A DNA stretch of 64,000 bases from Pigmentiphaga litoralis (GTDB lineage Bacteria > Pseudomonadota > Gammaproteobacteria > Burkholderiales > Burkholderiaceae_B): the NCBI RefSeq assembly GCF_013408655.1, contig NZ_JACCBP010000001.1:1674001-1738000 (forward strand), in the 5' to 3' direction. Shown here piece by piece: positions 40,649-49,511 of the stretch. How positions within the stretch are numbered: position 1 is the stretch's first letter; each line of letters starts with the position of its first letter. The notes below the pieces were generated by a model. The model did not search any database. It was not told the origin of the DNA and saw only the letters and a program-made list of their open reading frames with translations. Position numbers and translations under genes: made by a program.

Positions 40649-41773
40649 TCAGTCGCCCGTGCACTCCAGCTGTCCGGAGCGCGGGTTCGGGCCTTGCTTG
40701 CCAGGGCCGGGGCCGGTGGCAGGCAAACCATAGTCAGCCTTGACGACCGCGTTGTCGCTGGTGGTGAACCCGTCCTTGGTCAGTGTCCAGGCGTCGAAGT
40801 AGTTGAGCGGATTCAAGGCCAGCGTGTTGACGCTCTTCAGATAGTCCGTCAGCTTGGGCACTTCCGACGTGTTGTACGGGAAGTGCAGGCCGTATTCCAG
40901 CTTGTAGCCCACGCTCACGCCGTCCACCAGCGTGGCCCGGGTGCCAAGGTGATGCGGCTGGAAGTACTTGATGCTGAAGGCGGGCATCAGCACGCGCGCC
41001 TGGTTCACGACGCGCGATTCCGGGCCGCCCTGCCACAGGTCGATGGTTGGCGAACCGGACTGCCGCACGGCGTCCGCAAGGTTTGAGAAGGGCGAACCGT
41101 AGACCACTTCGGCAGCCGTCCCCTTGCCCGTCACGCGGGGAACGAACAAGTCCACGCCGCCTGCGCCGCTATCCGACACATACACGTTCATTGTCTTGTC
41201 GCGCGTCTTGGTCGAGATCAGGAAGCCAAAGGTTTCGACCCCCGCCACGCCATTGCCGACTTCGCCGCAGTCCAGGCTGTGCAGCCAGCGCACGCTGCGG
41301 ATGGTCACGAAGTCATCGACCTTGATGGTCTCGCCGCCCTTGAGCGTCATGCACTGCGACGCCGGATTGCCGTACGCCACCACGGCCGCGCACACCGCTG
41401 CCGGGGCATAGATCATCTTGCCAGTCTGCTTGGCGTACTCGGGAATCTGCAGCGCGTGATCGCCGTGCTCATGCCCGACCAGGAAGAAGTCCACCGAGCC
41501 TTTTTTCTTGAGCGCGGTCAACGCCTTGGTGACGGCTGCCGGCGTGGGCGTGCGGCCGGAGTTGACGACTTCCCCATCCAGGATGAAGCCCTTGTCGCCG
41601 ATCTGGTAGTGCCAGTTGCTGATGCCGAACCAGGTCGTCCGGACTTGCGTCGGCGCGTTGGCCAATGGATCCGGCGTGCTCGGCGTGTCATCGCCATCCC
41701 CGCCACACGCGGCCAGCCCGGCTGCGGTGGCGAGCATTGCGGCCCCCGAAAGTATTGCCATGCGTCGTTTCAT
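40649..41773 (-). CDS. MBL-fold metallo-hydrolase, lipoprotein
   Basis: 374 residues. Signal peptide with a Cys at LAAC (~residue 22) and a GGDGDD spacer predict a lipoprotein. The beta-lactamase-fold zinc motif is VGHEHGDHALQIPEY (HxHxDH), followed by GGETIKVDDFVTIRSVRW, YVSDSGAGGVDLFVP and the FQPHHLGTR region. The family hydrolyses a wide range of esters, lactones or phosphodiesters outside the cell. Two tandem ATG codons occur; the second (41773) is better spaced from GAGGGG. It lies 7 bases before the OmpR regulator. No substrate hint. Confidence 0.87.
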   Translation of the reverse strand: MKRRMAILSGAAMLATAAGLAACGGDGDDTPSTPDPLANAPTQVRTTWFGISNWHYQIGDKGFILDGEVVNSGRTPTPAAVTKALTALKKKGSVDFFLVGHEHGDHALQIPEYAKQTGKMIYAPAAVCAAVVAYGNPASQCMTLKGGETIKVDDFVTIRSVRWLHSLDCGEVGNGVAGVETFGFLISTKTRDKTMNVYVSDSGAGGVDLFVPRVTGKGTAAEVVYGSPFSNLADAVRQSGSPTIDLWQGGPESRVVNQARVLMPAFSIKYFQPHHLGTRATLVDGVSVGYKLEYGLHFPYNTSEVPKLTDYLKSVNTLALNPLNYFDAWTLTKDGFTTSDNAVVKADYGLPATGPGPGKQGPNPRSGQLECTGD

Positions 41774-41894
41774 CATCGTCCCCTCGTTATCGTTGTGTGA
41801 GTGGGGATGACTGTAGGGATGCGCGCCTTTCGGATTCCTTTCAAACGTCACATCGTCGTGCTAGGGGTATTCACCGACCCCAGTCGGTAGTGCG

Positions 41895-42893
41895 TCAGTT
41901 GCCGCTCAGATCGACCTTTCTGGAGATCGTTTCGAACGCGCTCAATTCCTTGGCCAGCTTGGCGCCAAACGCCGGCGGACTCAGCGGTGGCGCGGGAATG
42001 CTGCCCTGTGCCTGCAGCGCGCTGGCGAACTCCGGCGACTGCACGATCTCGATCACATCCTTGTTGATTTTCGCAACGATCTCGGGCGGCGTGCCGGCGG
42101 GCGCAAGGATGCCGTGCCAGGTGCTGATCACATAATCGGACACGCCCGCTTCCGCAAAGGTCGGTACGTCGGGCAATTGCGCAATGCGCTGGTTCGACGC
42201 GACCGCCAACGCCCGCAGCTTGCCCTGCGCGATGAACGCCGTGGCTGACGCCGGCGACGGGAACGACATGTCCACGACACCGCCCACCAGATCGGTCATG
42301 CCCTGCGCCGCGCCCTTGTACGGTACGTGAAGGATGTCGGTGTTGGTGCGCAGCTTGAAGAGTTCTCCCGCCAGATGCGGCACGCCGCCGATACCCTGCG
42401 ACGCATAGCTGAATGGCTTCTTGCCTGCGCGAACGTCGGTCAGCAACTGGCCGACCGTGCGGTACGGCGACGCCGCGCTGACGACCAGGATGTTGGGCAC
42501 CTCGACCGTCAAGGCCACGGGCGTGAACGACGTGGTCACGTCGTAACGCAGATTCTTGTTCACGAACTTGTTGAGGTTATGGCTCGTTGCGGTCACCAGC
42601 AGCGTGTAGCCGTCCGGTTTGGCTGATGCCACGTTGCCCGCGGCAATCGTGCCGTTGGCGCCCGGCTTGTTGTCGACGACAACCGGTTGGCCCCACCGCT
42701 TGGCCAGCTCGCTGCCGACCAGCCGGGCCGACTGGTCGATCGCACCGCCGGGCGTGTAGCCCACCACCAGCGTGACGGCGCGCCCCGGAAAATCGGCCGC
42801 GACCGCAGCCGTCGTGAAGGAAAATGGAAGGGCTGTGGCGGCAAGCGCCATCGCAGCCCCTGCAACGTGGCGGTGGGCAAAAAGGTAGGGCAC
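41895..42893 (-). CDS. Bug-family substrate-binding protein
   Basis: 332 residues. Signal peptide (HVAGAAMALAATALPFSFTTAAVAAD) is followed by the Bug core: GRAVTLVVGYTPGGAIDQSA, VVVDNKPGANGTIAAGNVA, PDGYTLLV, FPSPASATAFIAQG. A periplasmic receptor for a carboxylated solute, without TctA/B genes. It starts 62 bases after a LysR regulator's stop on the same strand; the LysR gene is in turn divergent from another Bug receptor (44054), so the three may form one small regulated cluster. Ligand unknown. Confidence 0.92.
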   Translation of the reverse strand: MPYLFAHRHVAGAAMALAATALPFSFTTAAVAADFPGRAVTLVVGYTPGGAIDQSARLVGSELAKRWGQPVVVDNKPGANGTIAAGNVASAKPDGYTLLVTATSHNLNKFVNKNLRYDVTTSFTPVALTVEVPNILVVSAASPYRTVGQLLTDVRAGKKPFSYASQGIGGVPHLAGELFKLRTNTDILHVPYKGAAQGMTDLVGGVVDMSFPSPASATAFIAQGKLRALAVASNQRIAQLPDVPTFAEAGVSDYVISTWHGILAPAGTPPEIVAKINKDVIEIVQSPEFASALQAQGSIPAPPLSPPAFGAKLAKELSAFETISRKVDLSGN

Positions 42894-42955
42894 GGTCGTC
42901 TCCGTCTTTCATTATTGTGGGATGACGCCATGCTAGGAAGGCAGCCACCCCCGCG

Positions 42956-43918
42956 TCAATCCGCGACCGGACGCGTTCCGCGCAGCGAAATATTGGCACC
43001 GGGTGCTGCGACGCGGTCGCCCAGTTCCGCCCGCAAGGTGGCCAGAAATGCTGATGCCGCGGCCGAGGGCGACCGTCCGCTGCGGGTCAGGATGCCCAGC
43101 TCCCGATGCACCGCAGGCCGGCCGAGCTTGAGCACGGCCAGTCCCCTGACGTCCATGAGGCACAACGCCAGCCGCGGCACCGGCGCAACGCCCAGTCCCG
43201 CCGCCACCATGGCGCCCACTACCGAAATGTTGGTCGCTTCATACTTGGGCGCAATGGCCAGCCCCGTCTCGGCCAGCACCCGATCGACCAGGGGCCGGAT
43301 GCTGCTCGACGACCCGCTGGCCACCAGCGGGCGGCTCGCCAGCACACGCCAGTCGACCCGGACGCGCGAGGCCAGCGGATCATTCGCGCTGCAGATCAGC
43401 ACGAAATCATCCTGTGCGACCGGCTCGAACGCCACCCGGCCGGGCGTGGCCGGCGCAACCGACATGCCAAAGTCGGCACGCCCATCGGCCACGCGTTCCT
43501 GCACGTATTCGTCCGACATGGGCACCAGGGCCAAGGTCACGCGGGGATGCGTCCGCTCGAAGGCCAGCATGGCGCGCGGCAGCAAGGCCGCCGCGGCCGA
43601 CGGCAGGCAGGCGATGGTGATGCGCCCTTTGCGGCCCGCCACGAATTCCGACAGGTCGCTGAGCGAGTCGTGGAATTCCGCAACGATCCGGCGGGCAATC
43701 GGCAGCAACTCTTCGCCCGACGGCGTCAGCGCAACATGCCGGGTGCTCCGGTCGAACAGGCGCGCACCCAGCTTGCGTTCGGCCGACTGGATGATGCGGC
43801 TCAGCGCGGGTTGCGAGATATGGAAGCGATCGGCCGCCTGGCGGAAATTGCAGGTGTCGGCCAGAAGCAGGAAGGCTTCGAGTTCATTGACGGTCAGCGC
43901 GGTGCGGGTCACGGGCAT
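42956..43918 (-). CDS. LysR-family transcriptional regulator
   Basis: 320 residues. N-terminal winged HTH: LTVNELEAFLLLADTCNFRQ, RFHISQPALSRIIQSAERKL, GARLFDRSTRHVALTPSG. The effector domain starts with ITIACLPSAAAALLPRAM and includes DFGMSVAPATPGRVAFEPVA. ATG 43918 is preferred to the long upstream frame. It is divergent from a Bug-AtuA operon, and a LysR-type dyad (CGCATC-N5-GATGCG) lies in the shared region about 13 bases from its start, next to the candidate Bug promoter. It probably autoregulates and activates the rightward operon in response to its solute. Confidence 0.93.
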   Translation of the reverse strand: MPVTRTALTVNELEAFLLLADTCNFRQAADRFHISQPALSRIIQSAERKLGARLFDRSTRHVALTPSGEELLPIARRIVAEFHDSLSDLSEFVAGRKGRITIACLPSAAAALLPRAMLAFERTHPRVTLALVPMSDEYVQERVADGRADFGMSVAPATPGRVAFEPVAQDDFVLICSANDPLASRVRVDWRVLASRPLVASGSSSSIRPLVDRVLAETGLAIAPKYEATNISVVGAMVAAGLGVAPVPRLALCLMDVRGLAVLKLGRPAVHRELGILTRSGRSPSAAASAFLATLRAELGDRVAAPGANISLRGTRPVAD

Positions 43919-43930
43919 AGATGTCCATAA

Positions 43931-43947
43931 CGCATCAAATCGATGCG
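43931..43947. promoter_or_regulatory. LysR-type operator dyad
   Basis: CGCATC-AAATC-GATGCG is a perfect 6-bp dyad of the T-N11-A style used by LysR regulators. It lies between the LysR gene and the rightward Bug gene, centred about 54 bases before the transcription start predicted below. Confidence 0.6.
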
Positions 43948-43956
43948 ATAAATTCA

Positions 43957-43986
43957 TTTCACCTATCAGTCTGCGCTTCCTACACT
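43957..43986 (+). promoter_or_regulatory. Candidate promoter for the Bug-AtuA operon
   Basis: TTTCAC at 43957-43962, an 18-base spacer and TACACT at 43981-43986 form a weak sigma70-like promoter that would need activation, as expected for a LysR target. Confidence 0.4.
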
Positions 43987-44053
43987 GCGTGCACAATCCG
44001 TGCGGACCTGGCCTTTCCCGGCTGGCTACCGGCACGCTCAAGGAGACTGCCGC

Positions 44054-45061
44054 ATGACCTGGCCCACGTTTGCCCGCCCCCACCGCATCGCGCACACTCT
44101 TGTCGCGACGCTGATCACCGCGGCGGCCACCACTGTCCTTGCCCCTGCTGCCGTCGCGCAGGCCTACCCCGCCACCGGCCAGCCGATCAAGATGGTCGTG
44201 CCCTTCGCGGCGGGCAGCGGCACCGACCAGGTTGCTCGCGCCCTGGCGCAGGCCATGGGCGAGGCCAATCAGGTCACGGTGGTGGTCGACAACCGGCCGG
44301 GCGGCAACAGCTTCATCGGCGCCCAGGCGGTGGCCAATGCGCCGCCCGACGGCTACACGATGCTGCTGACGACCAACAGCACGCACGCCGCGGCCGAACA
44401 CCTGTTCAAGAACGTGCCCTACGATCCCGTCAAGGACTTCACGCCAGTGGCCTTGCTGCGCAAGGGCTACCTGGTCATGGTCACGCGCCCGGACTTTCCG
44501 GCCGCCAGCGTGGCCGAGTTCACGGCGCAGGCCCGCCGCGAGCCGGGCAAGCTGAACTTCGGCAGCGGCAGTTCATCGTCACGTGTGTCTGCCGAACTCT
44601 ATCGGCAGGTGGCCGGCGTGGACATCACCCACGTGCCCTACAAGAGCAATCCCAACGCGTTGACCGATCTGGTGGGCGGCCAGATCCAGGTCATGTTCGT
44701 GGATACGTCGTCGGCCCTCAGCCTGGTCAAGAGCGGCAAGCTGCGGGGACTGGCGGTCACCAGCAGCAAGCGGCTGGACATTCTTCCCGACCTGCCCACG
44801 CTGGATGAGGCTGGCATCAAGGGATATGAGATGTCGTACTGGACCGCAGCCTACCTGCCCCGTAATACGCGTCCCGAGATCGCGGCGAAGCTGGCGGACA
44901 TGCTCAAGCAGGCCATGGGCTCGACCGAGCTCAAGCAGTTGATGGAAAAGACCGGCACCGAAGTCTCGTACGGCGATGCCGACATGCTGCGCCGTTTCCA
45001 GGCATCCGAAACCGACAAGTGGGCGCGGATCATCAAAGCCGCTGGCATTCAACCGGAGTAA
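44054..45061 (+). CDS. Bug-family substrate-binding protein
   Basis: 335 residues. A signal peptide (HTLVATLITAAATTVLAPAAVAQA) is followed by the Bug core: GQPIKMVVPFAAGSGTDQVA, VVVDNRPGGNSFIGAQAVA, PDGYTMLLTTN, YDPVKDFTPVALL. It has an AGGAGA ribosome binding site. The operon continues 4 bases later with AtuA, suggesting that the imported acid is passed into an acyl-CoA-like or terpenoid pathway. The divergent LysR gene probably regulates it. No TctA/B in the window. Confidence 0.93.
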   Translation: MTWPTFARPHRIAHTLVATLITAAATTVLAPAAVAQAYPATGQPIKMVVPFAAGSGTDQVARALAQAMGEANQVTVVVDNRPGGNSFIGAQAVANAPPDGYTMLLTTNSTHAAAEHLFKNVPYDPVKDFTPVALLRKGYLVMVTRPDFPAASVAEFTAQARREPGKLNFGSGSSSSRVSAELYRQVAGVDITHVPYKSNPNALTDLVGGQIQVMFVDTSSALSLVKSGKLRGLAVTSSKRLDILPDLPTLDEAGIKGYEMSYWTAAYLPRNTRPEIAAKLADMLKQAMGSTELKQLMEKTGTEVSYGDADMLRRFQASETDKWARIIKAAGIQPE

Positions 45062-45065
45062 GCGC

Positions 45066-46418
45066 ATGACAGGCAAACCACGCATCCGCATCGGCGCGGG
45101 CTCGGGCTTTTCCGATGACCGGTTCGAACCCGCGCTCGAACTGGCGGAAAAAGGTGACATCGATTATCTGGTGTTCGAATGTCTGGCCGAGCGGACCATT
45201 GCGCGCGAAACCCTCGCGCGGCTGAAAAATCCTGCCGCGGGCTACACCCCTTTCCTGGCGGAACGCATGCGTCTGGTGCTGCCCGAGTGCCTGCGCCGGG
45301 GGATTCGCATCGTGACCAACATGGGGGCGGCCAATCCGATCGCGGCGGCCCGCGCGATCCGGGATGAAGCGCAGGCCATGGGCCTGACGCCACCCCGCGT
45401 CGCCGCCGTCGTGGGCGATGACGTCACCGAGATCATCCGCGCCAATCCGCAACTGCCCCTGCTGGAAAGCGGCGAGCCCGTTGAATCGCTGCTGCCGCGG
45501 CTGGCCGCCGCCAATGCCTACCTGGGCGCAGACATTGTCCGGGCTGCGCTGGACACCGATGCGCAGGTGGTGGTGACGGGCCGCGTCGCCGACCCCTCAT
45601 TGTTCCTGGCCTGCATGCTGCACGGGCTGGGATGGTCGTATGACGACCTGCCCCGCCTGGCCGCCGGCACCTTCACCGGACACCTGCTGGAATGCGCCGC
45701 CCAATTGACCGGCGGATGCTTTGCCGACTTTCCCCGCAAGCGGGTGGAAGGCCTGGCGCGCCTGGGCTTCCCCTATGCCGACGTGACCCGGGACGGCCAG
45801 GTCACCTTTGGCAAGGTCGACGGATCGGGGGGCCGGATCGACGTCGCCACCTGCACGGAACAGGCGCTATACGAATTGCACGACCCTGCCCGCTACATCA
45901 CGCCCGACTGCGTCCTGGACATTACTGACGCGAGCTTCGAGCAGCTTGGGCCGGACCGCGTCCGCATGGCAGGCGCGCGCGCCCGGGCCCGCACGGACAC
46001 CTACAAAGTGGTTGTCGGTTACCACGATGGCTGGATCGGTGAAGGCGAAGTCGGCTATGCGGGTCCGCATGCACTGGCGCGGGCCAGGCTGTCGGAGCAG
46101 ATCGTGCGCGAACGGCTGGCGCTGCGCGGCTTCAGCTATCCCGAAATCCGGGTTGACTACATTGGCGTGTCGAGCCTGCACGGCGACGCACCCGGCCGCC
46201 CGGAACCCTACGAAGTCAGGCTGCGCGTGGCCGCTCGCAGCCCCGACCGCAAAGCGGCCGAAGCCGTCGGCTTCGAGGTGCGCACGCTGAACGTCAACGG
46301 GCCCGCTGGCGGAGGCGGCGGCACCAACGCCGTGCGCCAGGTGATCGGCGTCAAATCGCTGTTGCTGCCGCGCGAGCATGTGCGGCCCGAGATCGTCATG
46401 GAAGGAGCGTCATCATGA
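45066..46418 (+). CDS. AtuA-like acyclic terpene utilisation protein (DUF1446)
   Basis: 450 residues. DUF1446/AtuA core: GAGSGFSDDRFEPALELAE, GDIDYLVFECLAERTI, VTNMGAANPIAAARAI and GRVADPSLFLACMLHGLGW. In Pseudomonas AtuA takes part in the citronellol/geranyl-CoA pathway; the exact reaction of DUF1446 is not settled. Full AtuA proteins carry a C-terminal ~100-residue extension; here that part is a separate gene that overlaps by four bases (ATGA, 46415-46418). The start ATG 45066 is 4 bases after the Bug stop, and the upstream in-frame extension is rejected. Confidence 0.9.
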   Translation: MTGKPRIRIGAGSGFSDDRFEPALELAEKGDIDYLVFECLAERTIARETLARLKNPAAGYTPFLAERMRLVLPECLRRGIRIVTNMGAANPIAAARAIRDEAQAMGLTPPRVAAVVGDDVTEIIRANPQLPLLESGEPVESLLPRLAAANAYLGADIVRAALDTDAQVVVTGRVADPSLFLACMLHGLGWSYDDLPRLAAGTFTGHLLECAAQLTGGCFADFPRKRVEGLARLGFPYADVTRDGQVTFGKVDGSGGRIDVATCTEQALYELHDPARYITPDCVLDITDASFEQLGPDRVRMAGARARARTDTYKVVVGYHDGWIGEGEVGYAGPHALARARLSEQIVRERLALRGFSYPEIRVDYIGVSSLHGDAPGRPEPYEVRLRVAARSPDRKAAEAVGFEVRTLNVNGPAGGGGGTNAVRQVIGVKSLLLPREHVRPEIVMEGASS

Positions 46419-46720
46419 CCAAGGTGCTGGAGCTTGGCCACTCGCGCGCCGGAGACAAAGGCAACACATCGAATGTGTCCGTCATTGCCTACGACGATGC
46501 CGCGTGGCTGCGGCTGGAGCGCGACCTGACCGTCGAACGCGTCGCCGCCGCCTATGCCCACGTGGCGGCCGGACCGGTCACCCGCTACGCGTTGCCAAAA
46601 TTGAGGGCGCTCAATTTTGTCATCCAGAACGCCTTGGGCGGCGGCGTCACGATTTCGCTCGCGCTGGACGCGCATGGCAAGACGCTGTCGTACCTGATGC
46701 AGGATATCGACCTGCCTTAG
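46415..46720 (+). CDS. AtuA C-terminal-domain-like protein
   Basis: 101 residues. The sequence LELGHSRAGDKGNTSNVSVI, then GPVTRYALPKLRALNFVIQN and ALGGGVTISLALDAHGK, matches the small domain fused to AtuA in other bacteria. With the DUF1446 gene just upstream it must form a two-chain version of the enzyme. It overlaps the previous gene by four bases, so equal expression is likely. Cytoplasmic. The role is as for AtuA, a presumptive acyl-CoA or hydroxyacid step. Confidence 0.9.
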   Translation: MTKVLELGHSRAGDKGNTSNVSVIAYDDAAWLRLERDLTVERVAAAYAHVAAGPVTRYALPKLRALNFVIQNALGGGVTISLALDAHGKTLSYLMQDIDLP

Positions 46721-46788
46721 CGCCACGCGTCGTGCGGTGCCGGTGCCGGTGCACTACCATGCGTTCTTCGGGCACTCACGACTCCACG

Positions 46789-47712
46789 ATGCTTACCCTT
46801 CGCCAGCTGACCTACTTTGCCAAAGTAGTTGAGACACGCAACATCACGCGGGCCGCCGAGCAGCTGCATGTGGCGCAGCCGGCATTGGGCACCCAGCTGC
46901 GGCAGCTCGAAGCGCATCTGGGCGTGCCCCTGCTGCATCGCCATTCGCGCGGCGTTGACGCCACGCCCGCAGGGCAATTGCTTTATCAGCGCACCCAGGA
47001 CATGCTTGCCCTGCTGGAACGGACCGAATCCGAAGTCAGGCAGTTGCACGGCACGCACGGGCGTCCGCTTACGCTGGGCCTCACCGCAAGCCTGGTCCAC
47101 CTGATCGGCGCGGACCTGATGGTCTGGGCGGCAACGGCTTTTCCTGGCCAGGCCTTGAAGTTGCGCGAAGAGCCCAGCTTTCTGCTGATCGACGCGCTGG
47201 AGCGCCAGGAGATCGACCTGGCCCTGGCCTACTGCGCGCCGCTTCGGCCTGGTCTGATCGTCGAATCCTTATTGGTCGAAGAAATCCCGCTGGTCATGCG
47301 TGCCGACCGCGCGCCAACGGGCGACACCGTGTCGCTGCCCCAGGCCCTGACGTTCGACCTCGCCATGGGTGGCGAGCGGGACGTGGGACGACGCCTGCTG
47401 GCCGAGGCGGCGGAATCGCATCGGCTCGACTGCACGGTGGCTTTCGAAACGCAATCGATCGCGGGGATACGGGACCTGTTGCGTCGCGGCCTGGCGGCCA
47501 GCGTCATCCCGTACGGGTCCGTCGCGCAGGAACTGGACACGGGCGAACTCGTTGCACGTCGACTGGTGCCGACCCTGTCGATGACGCTTTGCCGGGTGCA
47601 GCGGCGTGTGGACGGCAGCCTGGAAGGCGCGAACGGATTCCGCGATGCGCTAGTCGCGCGCTGTCTGGCCATGATCCGGGAAAGGCTCGGCCCGTTCGTG
47701 CTGTCCCCGTGA
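46789..47712 (+). CDS. LysR-family transcriptional regulator
   Basis: 307 residues. HTH: MLTLRQLTYFAKVVETRNIT, then RAAEQLHVAQPALGTQLRQL and LGVPLLHRHSRGVDATPAGQ. Effector domain: LTLGLTASLVHLIGADLMVW. It resembles the NAC/CysB-like subgroup that starts at MxTLRQLxYF. It is in line with the AtuA genes (68-base gap) and precedes the isochorismatase and Bug genes; a start at 46759 is a minor alternative. It may regulate those downstream genes, but there is no divergent gene to define an operator. Confidence 0.92.
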   Translation: MLTLRQLTYFAKVVETRNITRAAEQLHVAQPALGTQLRQLEAHLGVPLLHRHSRGVDATPAGQLLYQRTQDMLALLERTESEVRQLHGTHGRPLTLGLTASLVHLIGADLMVWAATAFPGQALKLREEPSFLLIDALERQEIDLALAYCAPLRPGLIVESLLVEEIPLVMRADRAPTGDTVSLPQALTFDLAMGGERDVGRRLLAEAAESHRLDCTVAFETQSIAGIRDLLRRGLAASVIPYGSVAQELDTGELVARRLVPTLSMTLCRVQRRVDGSLEGANGFRDALVARCLAMIRERLGPFVLSP

Positions 47713-47830
47713 TCCCCGTCCCAAGCTTTCCCGTATGGCTGCCAGCGCAAAAGCGTATTGGACGGGCGCCGTCGCCAAGCCTGTAATCGTTGCTGACGCC
47801 GCACGGTGCGGCCTTTCAACGGGAACAGCC

Positions 47831-48484
47831 ATGACAACAACCACCGCGGCCGGCAGCGACCAGGCATTTTTCGAGCAACGCGGCTTTGGGCAGACGCTGG
47901 GGTTCGGGCGGCGGGCCGCGCTCATTGTCGTTGACCTCATCAACGGGTTTACTGATGCCAGCCGGCCCCTGGGCGCCAACCTGGATGCGCAGGTGGACGC
48001 ATCGAACCAGCTCATTCCGCTGATGCGCGCAGCCGGCCTGCCGATCATTTTCACCACCACCGCCTACGACGACGCCGGGCTGGCCGATGCCGGCGTCTGG
48101 GGCCTGAAGATGAAGGGCTCGGCCACCCTGCGTGCCGGCAGCCACGACGTGGCGCTCGACGCGCGACTGGATTACCGGGCCGGCGAACCGATCCTGATCA
48201 AGAAATATGCGTCCTGCTTTTTTGGCACCGACCTGCTGTCGCGGTTGGTCTCGCAAGGCGTGGACACCGTCATCGTGACGGGCTGCACGACCAGTGGCTG
48301 CGTACGCGCCACCGTTGTCGATGCCGTGCAGAACGGACTGCGTCCCATCGTTGTCCGTGAAGGCGTGGGTGACCGTTCCCGTGCCTCGCACGAACAAAGC
48401 CTGTTCGACCTCCAGGCCAAATACGCCGACGTGATGGCGCTGGCGGACGTGCTCGCGCACCTTCGCGTCCAGCAGCCCGCCTGA
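47831..48484 (+). CDS. Isochorismatase-family cysteine hydrolase (N-carbamoylsarcosine amidase-like)
   Basis: 217 residues. The triad is visible: Asp in ALIVVDLINGFTD (~residue 32), Lys in LIKKYASCFFGTDL (~120) and Cys in TGCTTSGCVRATVVDAVQNG (~165). The CTTSGC pattern and the FFGTDLLSRL helix point to N-carbamoylsarcosine amidase and related maleamate/pyrazinamidase-type enzymes. It removes an amide or carbamoyl group from a small acid. The upstream in-frame extension from 47735 is rejected. A Bug receptor follows 40 bases later, so the imported compound may be its substrate or product. Confidence 0.9.
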   Translation: MTTTTAAGSDQAFFEQRGFGQTLGFGRRAALIVVDLINGFTDASRPLGANLDAQVDASNQLIPLMRAAGLPIIFTTTAYDDAGLADAGVWGLKMKGSATLRAGSHDVALDARLDYRAGEPILIKKYASCFFGTDLLSRLVSQGVDTVIVTGCTTSGCVRATVVDAVQNGLRPIVVREGVGDRSRASHEQSLFDLQAKYADVMALADVLAHLRVQQPA

Positions 48485-48524
48485 CGTTTCCTTAGCGCTC
48501 GACCTTTCTTGCTGGAGGTTCACC

Positions 48525-49511
48525 ATGCCGTCTGCCCTGCCCTGGATCCGCGCCCTTGGCGCATCCCTGCTGACACTGGCGCTTGCGCCTTCCTTCGCGG
48601 CGTCGTCCGGTGCGGCCTACCCGACGCGGCCGATCAAGATGGTCGTGGCCGCGCCCACCGGCGGCCTGCCCGACGTCATCGCGCGCATTGTTGCGCAGCA
48701 CATGACCACGTCCTTGGGCCAGGCCGTCGTCGTTGAAAACAAGCCCAGCGCCGGCGGCATCATCGCCACCGAATCGGTCGCCAAAGCGGCGCCCGACGGC
48801 TACACGGTGCTGCTGCTGGACCTCAGTCCCCTGACGATCAACCCCACCCTGTACAAGAAGCTGCCGTACGACGCAGTGAACGGCTTTGCGCCCGTCCGGC
48901 TGCTCGGTATTGCGCCGCTGTTTCTGGTGACCAATCCGAATGTGCCCGCCAAGACCTTCCAGGAACTGGTGGCAATGGTGAAAGCCGCGCCCGGCAAGCA
49001 CACCTATGGCACCATCGGCGTCGGATCCCTGCACCACATTGCGTTCGAAGAAATGAAGGCAGCAACCGGCATGGACATGTTGCACGTCCCCTTCAGGGAG
49101 CAACCTTCCGGGCCCGTCGTGGCAGGCCAGGTCGACATGATCCTGGCTGGCCTCCCATCGATCGAAGGGTTTGTGAAAGGCAACCGCCTCAACATGATCG
49201 CGGTCAGCACATCAAAGCGCGCGCCGCAGACCCCGGCGTTGCCGACCATCGCCGAAAGCGGCTTGCCCGGTTACGACGTGTCGGCGGACATCGGCGTCAT
49301 CGCGCCGAAAGGCACACCGCCCGAAGTCATCAGCACACTGTCGAATGCCCTGGCCGATGCGTTGAAGCAACCGGACACCCTGGCCCGCTTTAACGAACTC
49401 GGCATCCTGGCCGCCGACATGCCGGCAGAAGCCTATGCCGCGCACATCCGCAAGGAAATGCAGCGCTTCGCCAAGTCGGTCACTGCCGCAGGGCTGGCCG
49501 GCAGCAACTGA
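48525..49511 (+). CDS. Bug-family substrate-binding protein
   Basis: 328 residues. Signal peptide (LGASLLTLALAPSFAASSGA) is followed by TRPIKMVVAAPTGGLPDVIA, VVVENKPSAGGIIATESVA, PDGYTVLLLDLSPLTIN and FEEMKAATGMDMLHVPFREQ. GGAGG sits before the ATG. It is preceded by the isochorismatase-family gene on the same strand. The Gly-Leu-Pro-Asp loop after the first strand departs from the common G-S-x-D, which may alter the ligand pocket. Its 3' end overlaps the convergent rhombosortase gene by 32 bases. No permease genes near. Confidence 0.92.
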   Translation: MPSALPWIRALGASLLTLALAPSFAASSGAAYPTRPIKMVVAAPTGGLPDVIARIVAQHMTTSLGQAVVVENKPSAGGIIATESVAKAAPDGYTVLLLDLSPLTINPTLYKKLPYDAVNGFAPVRLLGIAPLFLVTNPNVPAKTFQELVAMVKAAPGKHTYGTIGVGSLHHIAFEEMKAATGMDMLHVPFREQPSGPVVAGQVDMILAGLPSIEGFVKGNRLNMIAVSTSKRAPQTPALPTIAESGLPGYDVSADIGVIAPKGTPPEVISTLSNALADALKQPDTLARFNELGILAADMPAEAYAAHIRKEMQRFAKSVTAAGLAGSN

